From positions 1 through 42,374 of the IMG/VR virus record IMGVR_UViG_3300025425_000045: a stretch of DNA of 42,374 bases; one strand, 5' to 3'. Positions 7,891-15,700 of the stretch are shown one piece after another. This stretch comes from a virus. A program made the translations under genes and the position numbers. How positions within the stretch are numbered: position 1 is the first letter of the stretch; each line of letters begins with the position of its first letter. A model generated the notes under the pieces. That model worked only from the letters and a program-made list of their open reading frames with translations, made no database searches and was not told the origin of the DNA.

Positions 7891-10238
7891 TGGGCCCAGT
7901 ATTATCTAGACCAATGTTTCAACCTAGCGTTGTTAGAAGAGAAACAGGAAGTTCACCTATGGGAGAAACAAGTAGAGTAGAGACACCAACAGGTAGTATG
8001 TTTCCCCCTGGTTTTAATAAAGATAAATTTACAGTTTTAAAAGACTTAGGTGCTATTAGTTTTAACACTATGAACCAAAATCCGCCTAAAGAAGATTTTC
8101 AAATTAACTTCGATGACTTCATTAGAATGGGTCAACAAGAAAATGGAACAGAAAAATTAAATGCAATTTTTGACATGATCACTAGACCTTATGGTTTTAA
8201 TTTAGAAGAATATGAGAGTTTGCCTATGAGCTCTCAAGAAGAATATTTAAAAAGAGTACAAGGAAAATTATTATTTAATAAGCCAGTTAACAAAGCTGAA
8301 GGAGGAGAAATGACCTCTGATGCTGTCGGTATTGCTGATGGATTAGATAGAGAAGAAGCTCCTGTAGCTGTAAGTGAAGGAGAAGGAATTGCTAAAGTTT
8401 CACCTCAACAATATGTCGAACTTATGAATCAAGTTCGTGGAGATGAAGTTCCTCTTGAGGGAAGAGTGCAAGAATTAGCTATGACTGTAGGAGAAAAAGA
8501 CGCTCAAGAAACACCTTTATCTGTTCTAACTTTAGTTCAACCTGTTTTTGAATTAAAAGAGCAAGAGCAAACTGGAGTTGGTTCTGTTCCTGAAGCTCAA
8601 CAAATGATGCAACAACAAGCTCCTATGATGGCACAACAACAAGCTCAACAAATGATGCAACAACAAGCTCCTATGCAAATGAGAAATGGAGGTATTGCTT
8701 ATAGAAATCAAGGAACAACCCAAGCTGGTGAACAGTCAAACTTGTTTTCAACATTAGGAGGTATTTACGATCCTGCTCAAATAGCCGCTGTTAAACAATT
8801 AGGAACAGATTTTTTTGGCCTTAATGCTGCTCCAGTAGATACAGCAGCAAAAAGAAAAGAGTATGAAGCAATGCTTTTAAATAAAGAGGATTTTAGAAAT
8901 CAAGCTAAGTTATCTGCGGCCCCGTACTTACTACAATTAGGTTCTATGGCTCTAGATCCTAATGTATCAACTCCTGAATTAATAGCGGGTGGTGCCCAAG
9001 GTTTATCTGCATTTGGAACTAATATTGGAAAAACAACCTCACAGGTAAAAGATGCTGCATTAAAAATGGCTTTAGCAGATAAACAAACCCAAGAAAATAA
9101 AGAGATGTCTTTTATAACTGCTTTGGCTCCAAAGATTTTTGAAAATGCATTACAAGACCCTAATCAAACAACAATGGATCTTTTAGATATAAGTTTCAAG
9201 ACTCTTGCTAATGCTAGAGCAAAAATTGAAAATAATGTTTTAGGTGAGCAGCTGTTAACAGAGCTAGATATTAATAAGGCTACTTTAGAAAAAAGTTTAC
9301 TTGAAAACGAGAACTTACCTGAAGAACTTAGATTAAAGATTCAAAAAGAAATAGCAGGTATTACTTCAGTACAGTTAGGAAATAAAAATCAACTTTTACA
9401 AAATGACTTTCAAGCAATTACAAATTCTTACGCTGACGATAAACAAAATGCAGAACTTCAAACTCAATTATTAGGTAATATTAATCAACGCTTAATAAAC
9501 TCTCAAGAAAATATAAATCTTGGATTTTTAACTAAAGAGAAAACATTAGGATTAGATAAATTAAATGCAGACATCGCGTCATTACTAGGTCAGAACGCTG
9601 GTCAAATTATTGAAAATGATATGAAACAAATAGAATTAGAAAATTTTGATGCAATGCAAACCTTAGAATTACTCGAAAAACAAGAATCAATTAATAAACT
9701 AATGGCAGAAGCAAAGGAGATGGACTTTCAAAAAATTGCCGCAGAGACTACTGCTAGAAAAGAATTTGTATCATTAAAAGTCTATAAAAACACTGATCAA
9801 AGATACACATCATTAACTAATCTCATAGCTTCCGCTAAAGAAGATTCCGCAGCAGGTGATGTTGCTTTCATTTTTGATTTTATGAGAATGGTCGATCCTA
9901 ACTCTGTTGTTAAAGAAGGTGAATTTCAGTTAGCTGAAGATGCAGCTCCTATAATGCTTAAATTGAATAAGATGTTAAATAAAGCAAGAACAGGTGAAAG
10001 ATTATCGGTTACTCAGAGAAACGAATTCTTATCTACTGCTAGAAGTATTTTTAATCAGTCATTAGAAACATATCGAGCCACTGAAAGTACTTATAAGGAA
10101 ATAGCTGGTAACACATTTGGAAAAGATAACGTAGAAGACATTATTCCTGGAATACAGTTTGATGAAAAAATACTTCAATCACTTGGTAATGAAGACGCTT
10201 TTAGTGCTTATCTAAATACCTTAAACGGAGAGGGTTAA
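7890..10238 (+). CDS. Large probable internal virion protein with Gln/Met repeat
   Basis: A 782-residue protein in three parts: an N-terminal region with a SEGEGIAKVSPQQYVELM segment similar in style to the DGEF motif of the first gene in this block; a low-complexity Gln/Met stretch (residues about 235-265, encoded by a tandem duplication); then a long, mostly helical, Asn/Leu/Glu-rich C-terminal half with several coiled-coil-like heptads (for example ELENFDAMQTLELLEKQE). Such long helical proteins between small Ala-rich proteins are typical of ejected internal or tape-like proteins in podoviruses. No lysozyme or transglycosylase motif was found. The function is inferred from context only. 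Confidence 0.55.
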   Translation: MGPVLSRPMFQPSVVRRETGSSPMGETSRVETPTGSMFPPGFNKDKFTVLKDLGAISFNTMNQNPPKEDFQINFDDFIRMGQQENGTEKLNAIFDMITRPYGFNLEEYESLPMSSQEEYLKRVQGKLLFNKPVNKAEGGEMTSDAVGIADGLDREEAPVAVSEGEGIAKVSPQQYVELMNQVRGDEVPLEGRVQELAMTVGEKDAQETPLSVLTLVQPVFELKEQEQTGVGSVPEAQQMMQQQAPMMAQQQAQQMMQQQAPMQMRNGGIAYRNQGTTQAGEQSNLFSTLGGIYDPAQIAAVKQLGTDFFGLNAAPVDTAAKRKEYEAMLLNKEDFRNQAKLSAAPYLLQLGSMALDPNVSTPELIAGGAQGLSAFGTNIGKTTSQVKDAALKMALADKQTQENKEMSFITALAPKIFENALQDPNQTTMDLLDISFKTLANARAKIENNVLGEQLLTELDINKATLEKSLLENENLPEELRLKIQKEIAGITSVQLGNKNQLLQNDFQAITNSYADDKQNAELQTQLLGNINQRLINSQENINLGFLTKEKTLGLDKLNADIASLLGQNAGQIIENDMKQIELENFDAMQTLELLEKQESINKLMAEAKEMDFQKIAAETTARKEFVSLKVYKNTDQRYTSLTNLIASAKEDSAAGDVAFIFDFMRMVDPNSVVKEGEFQLAEDAAPIMLKLNKMLNKARTGERLSVTQRNEFLSTARSIFNQSLETYRATESTYKEIAGNTFGKDNVEDIIPGIQFDEKILQSLGNEDAFSAYLNTLNGEG
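8595..8675 (+). repeat. In-frame tandem duplication (33-base unit, 48-base period)
   Basis: A 33-base unit beginning GCTCAACAAATGATGCAACA occurs at 8595-8627 and again, identical, at 8643-8675, with a similar Gln-rich spacer. It encodes the repeated peptide AQQMMQQQAPM within the internal-protein gene. The perfect identity suggests a recent slippage or unequal recombination event. Confidence 0.85.
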
Positions 10239-10239
10239 C

Positions 10240-12750
10240 ATGGAGTTTATTACATTTGATCAAATGATAGAAAGTGGTAAGGCTTCCAAACAACAAAAAC
10301 AATTGTTAAATCTTGAGAGATTCGGTTTATTACCTGAGAACATAGCATCGGCTGTAAATACAGAGAGAGAGAATGGTAATTTTCCTAATCCTCTTGTCCC
10401 TGTTCCACAAGAAGAATTTGATGAGTTCAAAAATATAATGGGTATGTTTTTAGGAGATAAAGCAGCTTCCACTGATGAGGACTTTGCTAAAATATATTAT
10501 TCTATAGATAGAACAAAAGAATTTATAACTGATAAAGATGTTTTACAAGAGGTAGGCGCAATTGGTGGTGGAATTATTGCACCAACTGTTCTCGGAGGTC
10601 CTGTGGGAGTGGCTAGTCTCCCTGCAAGAGTAGGAGCTTTTGTTTCTAAGTATCCAAGATATGCAAAAACTTTAGCGGCTTTTTTTGGAGGAGCAAGTGG
10701 GTCTGCGCCCTTCAGTGATAGTTATTTAGAAGCACTGGGCTACGGAGCGCGCGAAGCGGCAGGTGAAGGAGCTTTTCAATTAATGCATAAATATTTTCCA
10801 TTTCTAAGAAAATTACTTAAAGGAAAAGACGGCAAAGCTTTGGAAGAAGGAGCTAAATCTTCTCAAAAGATTTTAACTGAAGGTGGAGCAACTTTGACTC
10901 CAGCTAGATTATCTAAATCCCCTACCGTTGACATGATAGAACAATTAGCTGAAATTTCTTTTTTAGGAGGTGGAGCACTTAGAGAAGCAGGAGAAAAAGC
11001 TGTCAATGTTTCTCAGGAACAATTAGGGAAATATTTGAATGACCTTTATTATCCTGGAACAGCAGAAAGAAATTTTGTAAAGAATTTTACAAACAAAGCT
11101 TCTCTTGAAAATGTAGATGATTTGATGAAAAATTTTTTATTAAAAGGAAGAGATTTTTATGACACAGCAGTGAATGCTGCTTATAAAAATGTTAATCAAA
11201 CTGCAAAAAAATATTTAAGAAACACTAAAATTATAGATACAAATAAACTGTTATCATCCTTTGATAGACAAATTAAAATTCAGGGTGGTGATATGAGTGA
11301 TCCTGCCGTTCAGTCTTTAAGAAAGTACATTGCAAATTTTGCTGACACAGGAAAAGGTGGTGTTGACTTTTTAACTGGTAAAAACATAAGATCTAATTTG
11401 TTATCAAAAACAGGTTACTATACTACATCAGGAACAACTCCTCCAAAATACTTAAATAAAATAGCAGGTGATATGGCTTCTTACATGTCTAAGTTAATGG
11501 ACGACTCCCTTAAAAAAGCTGTAAAAGAAGGTAAACTTGGAAAAAAAGAAGCCGAAGAAATATTATCTTCATATAAGTCAGCCAATCAAGTTTATAAACA
11601 AGGTAAAGAAACTTTTAATACTAAATTTGTATCTCAATTATTATTAGACGAAACAGCAGGACAAACCTCTAAAACATCTCTAGATGCTATTGACAATGTT
11701 TATAAAACAATTGTAGGCGCGGGAGACAAACCTGGAAGAGCAAGAGAATTTTTTAAATTAATAGACAATGGTGTAAAAAATAAAATTATTACACAAGAAG
11801 GAGCCGATGTTATTAGACAAAAAATGCAGGGTCAGTTTTTTAGTAATGTTTTAAAAGATGCTACTGAAAAAGGAATAATTGACGCTGGTAAAGTGCTTGA
11901 CTTTACTAGTGGAAGAAAAGGACCTGGTGCAAGAGTTTTAAAAGAAATATTTTATGGAAATCAAAGTTCACTTAAAAATATGGAAAAATATTTAAATTCC
12001 ATGGTTTTAGCTCAATCTAGGGGTATAGAAAAACAAAAAGGAGCTCTTGCATTTATTTCATCACAATTTGCTGCCGCTGGAACTGTGTTAACTCTTGGAG
12101 GAGGAAGTCCGACAGCGGTTGGAGCTGGTCTAGCTATACTTGGAGGACCTGCAGTAATTGCGAAACTTTTTTCTAGTCCAAAATTTGTAGATAATTTATT
12201 AAATTTAGAATTAACAAAATCAGGCACAGGTGCATATGCTCGTTCTATGGTACAAGTGCTGAACAATTTAGTAGGTAATCAGTTTGTCGACCCTATTTTA
12301 GCTAAAAGATTTGTTGATGAAGCTATTGTAGAAGATATTTTTCCTGATCCAGATAAATCTTTAAAAGAAATGAAATGGTATAAAGAAGTAGAAGATTCAG
12401 ATCTTACATCTGAGGAAAACGATAATCCAGGTCTATTAGACTTGCAGGCAAAATTTAATCAATCTCCTCCAGGTCTTCTAGAAAAATTAGGTATGCAGAC
12501 CTTAGATTCAGAACCAAATACACAAGTTAATTCTAATAATGTATTTGCAACAACTGATAAGGGTTCAGCTCCACCATCAATGTCAGCTTTAAATCTTTCT
12601 CCCTTAGGAGAAAGCTCTGCTTCCCCTTCTCAGTCTATAAATCCAAGCACATTAGCTAGTCTAGATGCTGTTGGCATGCCTTTATTTCAGGCCAAAGATG
12701 GAGGCCTAGCTTCCCTTAAAAATTTTAAAAAACCACAGGTAGTATCATAA
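10240..12750 (+). CDS. Large probable internal or tail-associated virion protein
   Basis: An 836-residue protein. The N-terminal 80 residues are acidic and helical, then a Gly/Ala/Val-rich segment (VGAIGGGIIAPTVLGGPVG, residues about 105-125) and a second small hydrophobic segment near residue 620 (AAAGTVLTLGGGSPTAVGAG) bracket a long helical, Lys-rich middle. The C-terminal 100 residues are Ser/Pro/Asn-rich and finish with KDGGLASLKNFKKPQVVS, a short C-terminal tag style also seen in other virion proteins of marine phages. The two hydrophobic segments suggest membrane interaction on ejection. It directly precedes another virion-type gene, sharing a base with it. Confidence 0.55.
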   Translation: MEFITFDQMIESGKASKQQKQLLNLERFGLLPENIASAVNTERENGNFPNPLVPVPQEEFDEFKNIMGMFLGDKAASTDEDFAKIYYSIDRTKEFITDKDVLQEVGAIGGGIIAPTVLGGPVGVASLPARVGAFVSKYPRYAKTLAAFFGGASGSAPFSDSYLEALGYGAREAAGEGAFQLMHKYFPFLRKLLKGKDGKALEEGAKSSQKILTEGGATLTPARLSKSPTVDMIEQLAEISFLGGGALREAGEKAVNVSQEQLGKYLNDLYYPGTAERNFVKNFTNKASLENVDDLMKNFLLKGRDFYDTAVNAAYKNVNQTAKKYLRNTKIIDTNKLLSSFDRQIKIQGGDMSDPAVQSLRKYIANFADTGKGGVDFLTGKNIRSNLLSKTGYYTTSGTTPPKYLNKIAGDMASYMSKLMDDSLKKAVKEGKLGKKEAEEILSSYKSANQVYKQGKETFNTKFVSQLLLDETAGQTSKTSLDAIDNVYKTIVGAGDKPGRAREFFKLIDNGVKNKIITQEGADVIRQKMQGQFFSNVLKDATEKGIIDAGKVLDFTSGRKGPGARVLKEIFYGNQSSLKNMEKYLNSMVLAQSRGIEKQKGALAFISSQFAAAGTVLTLGGGSPTAVGAGLAILGGPAVIAKLFSSPKFVDNLLNLELTKSGTGAYARSMVQVLNNLVGNQFVDPILAKRFVDEAIVEDIFPDPDKSLKEMKWYKEVEDSDLTSEENDNPGLLDLQAKFNQSPPGLLEKLGMQTLDSEPNTQVNSNNVFATTDKGSAPPSMSALNLSPLGESSASPSQSINPSTLASLDAVGMPLFQAKDGGLASLKNFKKPQVVS

Positions 12751-14264
12751 TGGCTAGAGGAAGAAAAGGAGCTACTGGAAATTTTTCAAAATCAAAAGCT
12801 GCTAAATCACAGCCTAAAGCTAATGAAAATAAAAATAAAAATAAAAAAGAACAAAACTTTTTTGAAAAAATACTTTTTGGAGACAAGCAAAAAGAAATGT
12901 CTTTAGCTGAGGCTAAAAGTAAAGCACTTCAAAACCAAGGTCGCACAAAAGATTTATTTGGCAATGAACTAAATTATGTGAATGTTTTAAATAAAGCAGG
13001 AATTGATTACAATGATATAAAAGAAATTAGAAAATCTGGTAATAATGGACAACTAGCAGCAAGAAATTTCTATGAAAATATTTTAAATAAAGGAATAGCC
13101 TCTAACCCTTTAGATCAAAATTTAGTAAAAAGAATGCTAGATTATGAAGTACCTTTAGATGAACAAGGTAACCCTATGTTTGATTCATATAGCACAGTAG
13201 GCAAAGGAGACAGAGAATTATTTGGAAACCCTTTAGAAAATGTACCTTTTATAAGGGGTATTGGAGAAGCAATTCCCAATACTCGTAACAAGATAGCTGG
13301 TTATGCTGCGGATACTGTTGTGGGATTTCCTGGTTTTACTTCAATGGCTAGAGGCCTCATGAATAAAATAGCAGGAGGAAGTGGTGACTATACTTCGGCT
13401 CAAAGATATTTTAAAAATTATTATCCCGATGATCAAGCAAAAGTTAATCAGTTAGCTTTAGCTTCTTTAGACCCTAAATTTCAACGAGATGTTTTCGAAG
13501 ACCCTGTATATGCAGCTAGTCAAAACTATGATGGAGCTAGATCAGGGACAGGAGGTGGAATACCTAGTTTAGCTTCCAATATACCTTCTAGTAGCGCACA
13601 GTCATACAGTGTAGGAGATCAGAGTTCCGCGCTTAGTGAAGGAGGAATTGATAGTATCTTAGCTCGAATAGCTATGGAAAATCAAAATAATTATTCAGAG
13701 CCTATTTCTTTTCAAGATTCATTAAAAAATGCTACAGCTGATTTAAATACATCAGCAGTTCCTAATCTTGATCCTAGAGTGAATTTTAATACGCGTCTAG
13801 GTACATTTGGTGTTAGTCCTCGAGGATTCAACTATAACAATCAAGGAGCCATACTTAATGACAAAGTTAATATCGGAGGAAATATTAATCCTTATGATCA
13901 AAGTTATGGGGTAGGATTTAATTCTTATTTACCAAAAAATATAGGAATATCAGGAGGTTACTCAAGCGGTGGAGACGGAGGAATAATGGCAAGTAAGTTT
14001 TTTGACTCTGATTTAGAAGGATTTAATGGTTTTGGTTTTAGTGGTGGAGCTAATATGTCAAGTAATGGACAAATTGATCCTAGTTTTGGTATTTCAACAC
14101 AACTAGATCCTTTACAAATGTTAGGGCTTGGAAGTGGTCCAATGAATTTTCCTGTCACTGTAGATGCAAGAGGCACTGCAAGAAATGGACGAATTGATCC
14201 TAGTATTAATTTTTCCGTTCCATTTAGTAATGACTATAGTGGACTAGGTTATTTGTTTAAATAA
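12750..14264 (+). CDS. Probable virion protein, basic N-terminus and Gly/Asn-rich C-terminus
   Basis: A 504-residue protein whose first 40 residues are strongly basic (many Lys, with NENKNKNKKEQ), which could bind packaged DNA or reach into the capsid. The C-terminal third is rich in Gly, Asn, Ser and Phe, with repeated 'NG-x-IDPS-x-x-(F/I)' turns (GQIDPSFG, GRIDPSIN) and beta-strand spacing, reminiscent of an outer-membrane-barrel-like or fibre-like beta structure. No known enzymatic motif is visible. It is the last large gene before the lysis genes and is probably co-transcribed with them. Confidence 0.5.
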   Translation: MARGRKGATGNFSKSKAAKSQPKANENKNKNKKEQNFFEKILFGDKQKEMSLAEAKSKALQNQGRTKDLFGNELNYVNVLNKAGIDYNDIKEIRKSGNNGQLAARNFYENILNKGIASNPLDQNLVKRMLDYEVPLDEQGNPMFDSYSTVGKGDRELFGNPLENVPFIRGIGEAIPNTRNKIAGYAADTVVGFPGFTSMARGLMNKIAGGSGDYTSAQRYFKNYYPDDQAKVNQLALASLDPKFQRDVFEDPVYAASQNYDGARSGTGGGIPSLASNIPSSSAQSYSVGDQSSALSEGGIDSILARIAMENQNNYSEPISFQDSLKNATADLNTSAVPNLDPRVNFNTRLGTFGVSPRGFNYNNQGAILNDKVNIGGNINPYDQSYGVGFNSYLPKNIGISGGYSSGGDGGIMASKFFDSDLEGFNGFGFSGGANMSSNGQIDPSFGISTQLDPLQMLGLGSGPMNFPVTVDARGTARNGRIDPSINFSVPFSNDYSGLGYLFK

Positions 14265-14351
14265 ATGATTAGAAGAATAAAGCTTTTTATTATAAGATTT
14301 TTTAAGAAAAAAGAAGAAAGGGACGAACATGAAATATTTCCAGGAATCTGA
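14265..14351 (+). CDS. Possible 28-residue basic amphipathic peptide
   Basis: A short reading frame starts one base after the preceding stop: MIRRIKLFIIRFFKKKEERD and eight more residues. It overlaps the endolysin start by 23 bases in another frame. The pattern of a hydrophobic, Arg/Lys-flanked helix followed by a charged tail would suit a small membrane-active lysis peptide. It may equally be a leader for coupling translation into the endolysin, or a chance frame. Confidence 0.3.
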   Translation: MIRRIKLFIIRFFKKKEERDEHEIFPGI

Positions 14352-14718
14352 ATTAGCCTGCCCTACAACAGGAGTAGTTCAATTAGAAGAAGGTTTTGCT
14401 AACGATTTAGATGAGCTAAGAGAAGCTTACGGTCATCCAATTGTAGTGACCTCAGCATGTAGAACAGAAGAACACAATGAGTGGTTGCAAGCAAGAGGGT
14501 ATCCAGCCTCTAATAACTCATTACATTTAATTGATAATGAAAAATATGGCACAGATACTTGCGCTATAGATATGAAAAGACCTGATGGAGTATTATTAGT
14601 TAAATTATTTCAAACAGCCTTAAGTCTTGGTTGGACTATTGGGTTAGCTAAAAATTTTGTTCACTTAGATAAAAGAGAAAAATACACAGATCTTGCTCAG
14701 ATAATTTATAGTTACTGA
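14329..14718 (+). CDS. Endolysin: zinc D-Ala-type peptidase, M15 family
   Basis: A 129-residue single-domain peptidase matching the Peptidase_M15 fold used by many phage endolysins. Zinc ligands fit His66 (SLHLID), Asp81 (CAIDMK) and His112 (FVHLDKR); VTSACRTEEHN supplies the conserved Arg that contacts substrate. It should cleave peptide cross-links or stem peptides in the host cell wall at the end of infection. There is no signal peptide, so it needs a holin; a 3TM holin is encoded far away at 38195-38617. An AAGGGACGAAC sequence lies just before the ATG and can act as ribosome binding site. Confidence 0.9.
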   Translation: MKYFQESELACPTTGVVQLEEGFANDLDELREAYGHPIVVTSACRTEEHNEWLQARGYPASNNSLHLIDNEKYGTDTCAIDMKRPDGVLLVKLFQTALSLGWTIGLAKNFVHLDKREKYTDLAQIIYSY

Positions 14719-14734
14719 ATGAGAGTAGCTTTAA

Positions 14735-14950
14735 ATGATCATTAAATTCTTTTTAGTAGGATTTTTTTGTGTAGCTACAAACGATTGTATTAGAGTATCA
14801 GGAGTATCAGGATTCGATAGCTACGAAGAGTGCGTACGATATGCCAATGCCGTAGAACAAAATTTGCTAAACTATACAAAAGGTAAAGCTGTAGAAATAG
14901 ATTTGAGTTGTATTGATGCGTTTGAGCTACCTAGAATAAACTTTATATAG
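14735..14950 (+). CDS. Small secreted or membrane-anchored Cys protein, possibly spanin-like
   Basis: A 71-residue protein starting MIIKFFLVGFFCVATNDC, a short hydrophobic N-terminus that could be a signal peptide or lipoprotein-like anchor, followed by a soluble domain with FDSYEECVRYANAVEQ and a second Cys pair. The position directly after the endolysin suggests a role in lysis, but no spanin signature is present. Similar small proteins with 'F-x-SYEEC' occur in many marine phages without a known function. Its 3' end overlaps the converging minus-strand gene by 8 bases. Confidence 0.6.
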   Translation: MIIKFFLVGFFCVATNDCIRVSGVSGFDSYEECVRYANAVEQNLLNYTKGKAVEIDLSCIDAFELPRINFI

Positions 14951-15131
14951 ATCTTCTTTTAAATGATTTAGGAAATTCATTGTAGTTTAGATATTCAATA
15001 TAAGCCCATTGCCAATCATTACCATATTCAGCTTTACAGTAATTTTTTAAATCATTATCGGGGTTGTTTTTAAAAAACCCGTTAAAGAAGTTTAGGAAGT
15101 GGTTCTTAGCACTGTCTGTTAGATTCATCAT
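14943..15131 (-). CDS. Small hypothetical protein
   Basis: A 62-residue protein (61 if the second Met is used) with an aromatic-rich sequence: FLNFFNGFFKNN, then YGNDWQWAYIEYLNYNEF. It is the last gene of the minus-strand replication operon and converges with the plus-strand late operon. The two coding regions overlap at 14943-14950 and no strong terminator hairpin is seen there. No known family recognised. Confidence 0.5.
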   Translation of the reverse strand: MMNLTDSAKNHFLNFFNGFFKNNPDNDLKNYCKAEYGNDWQWAYIEYLNYNEFPKSFKRRSI

Positions 15132-15181
15132 GCTCAGAATATAGGCTAAAAATTATTTTTTACTTGTGTTTTTTTGAGACA

Positions 15182-15355
15182 TCAGTCGTCCATTTCCTTT
15201 AATCTCTCTTGAACAATTCTAGATATATCTTCATGTAAGACCTTTAAGCTACCTATATCTATTTCACAAGGTTTGCCCAAATTATCCTGAAGATCTTCTA
15301 TCTCGTCTTTTGTATGACTAATATACAATTTACCGTTTTGATAAAGTACCCTCAT
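15182..15355 (-). CDS. Small hypothetical protein, 57 residues
   Basis: The frame runs from ATG at 15355 to TGA at 15182-15184 and overlaps the stop of the upstream gene (ATGA). The product begins MRVLYQNGKLYISHTKDEIE and is acidic with two helical stretches. Coupled translation with the preceding gene and normal codon use for this phage support it as real. Function unknown. Confidence 0.6.
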   Translation of the reverse strand: MRVLYQNGKLYISHTKDEIEDLQDNLGKPCEIDIGSLKVLHEDISRIVQERLKEMDD

Positions 15356-15591
15356 TTATCTATACATAAACCGTTATCTAAAACAATTTTTTCATCTATC
15401 TCAATCCATACTTTAGCTCCACAAGATAAAGGTTTATCAGGACTATAAATAATCTTGGAAGGACCTTCTATTTTTACTTCATGAGCATAATTATTTGATT
15501 TCGATGTTTTAACCGTAATCACAGGTTCTCTAACATTATTTTTCATGTTGGATCTAATTTTATGTTGGTTGATGTGTATTCTTTTTTTCAT
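15352..15591 (-). CDS. Conserved small phage protein (KKRIHINQHKI type)
   Basis: The frame is open further upstream, but AAAAGGAAACAA directly before the ATG at 15591 supports this start, giving 79 residues: MKKRIHINQHKIRSNMKNN, then PVITVKTSKSNNYAHEV and SPDKPLSCGAKVWIEI. This arrangement ('H-NQH-x-I-x-x-N ... PVITVKTSK-x-N-x-YAHEV ... KPLSCGA') is found in many unrelated phages, generally near DNA polymerase, and is of unknown function. The conserved basic start and single Cys hint at nucleic-acid binding. It overlaps the zinc-ribbon gene at its 5' end. Confidence 0.7.
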   Translation of the reverse strand: MKKRIHINQHKIRSNMKNNVREPVITVKTSKSNNYAHEVKIEGPSKIIYSPDKPLSCGAKVWIEIDEKIVLDNGLCIDK

Positions 15592-15700
15592 TTGTTTCCT
15601 TTTCGTTATAACATTTAATACATAAATATCTTTTAGCATACTCATTAACTTGTAGCATCATTTGTTTAGTATATTCCCTATTACAATGCCAACATTTCAC
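15560..15700 (-). CDS. Small zinc-ribbon protein
   Basis: A 46-residue protein starting with GTG at 15700 that overlaps the stop codon of DNA polymerase (GTGA). It begins MKCWHCNREYTKQ and continues with YLCIKCYNEKE, so two CxxC knuckles about 20 residues apart can hold one zinc. Small ribbons of this form often sit beside phage DNA polymerase genes and probably bind DNA or a replication protein. Its end overlaps the next gene by 32 bases. An internal ATG start would remove the first CxxC, so the GTG is preferred. Confidence 0.7.
   Translation of the reverse strand: MKCWHCNREYTKQMMLQVNEYAKRYLCIKCYNEKETNEKKNTHQPT

Noticed and set aside
12012-12266. Antisense frame inside the internal-protein gene, and similar frames at 10260, 13958 and 39254
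   Set aside because: Their composition mirrors the coding strand and none has a start signal or neighbours on that strand.
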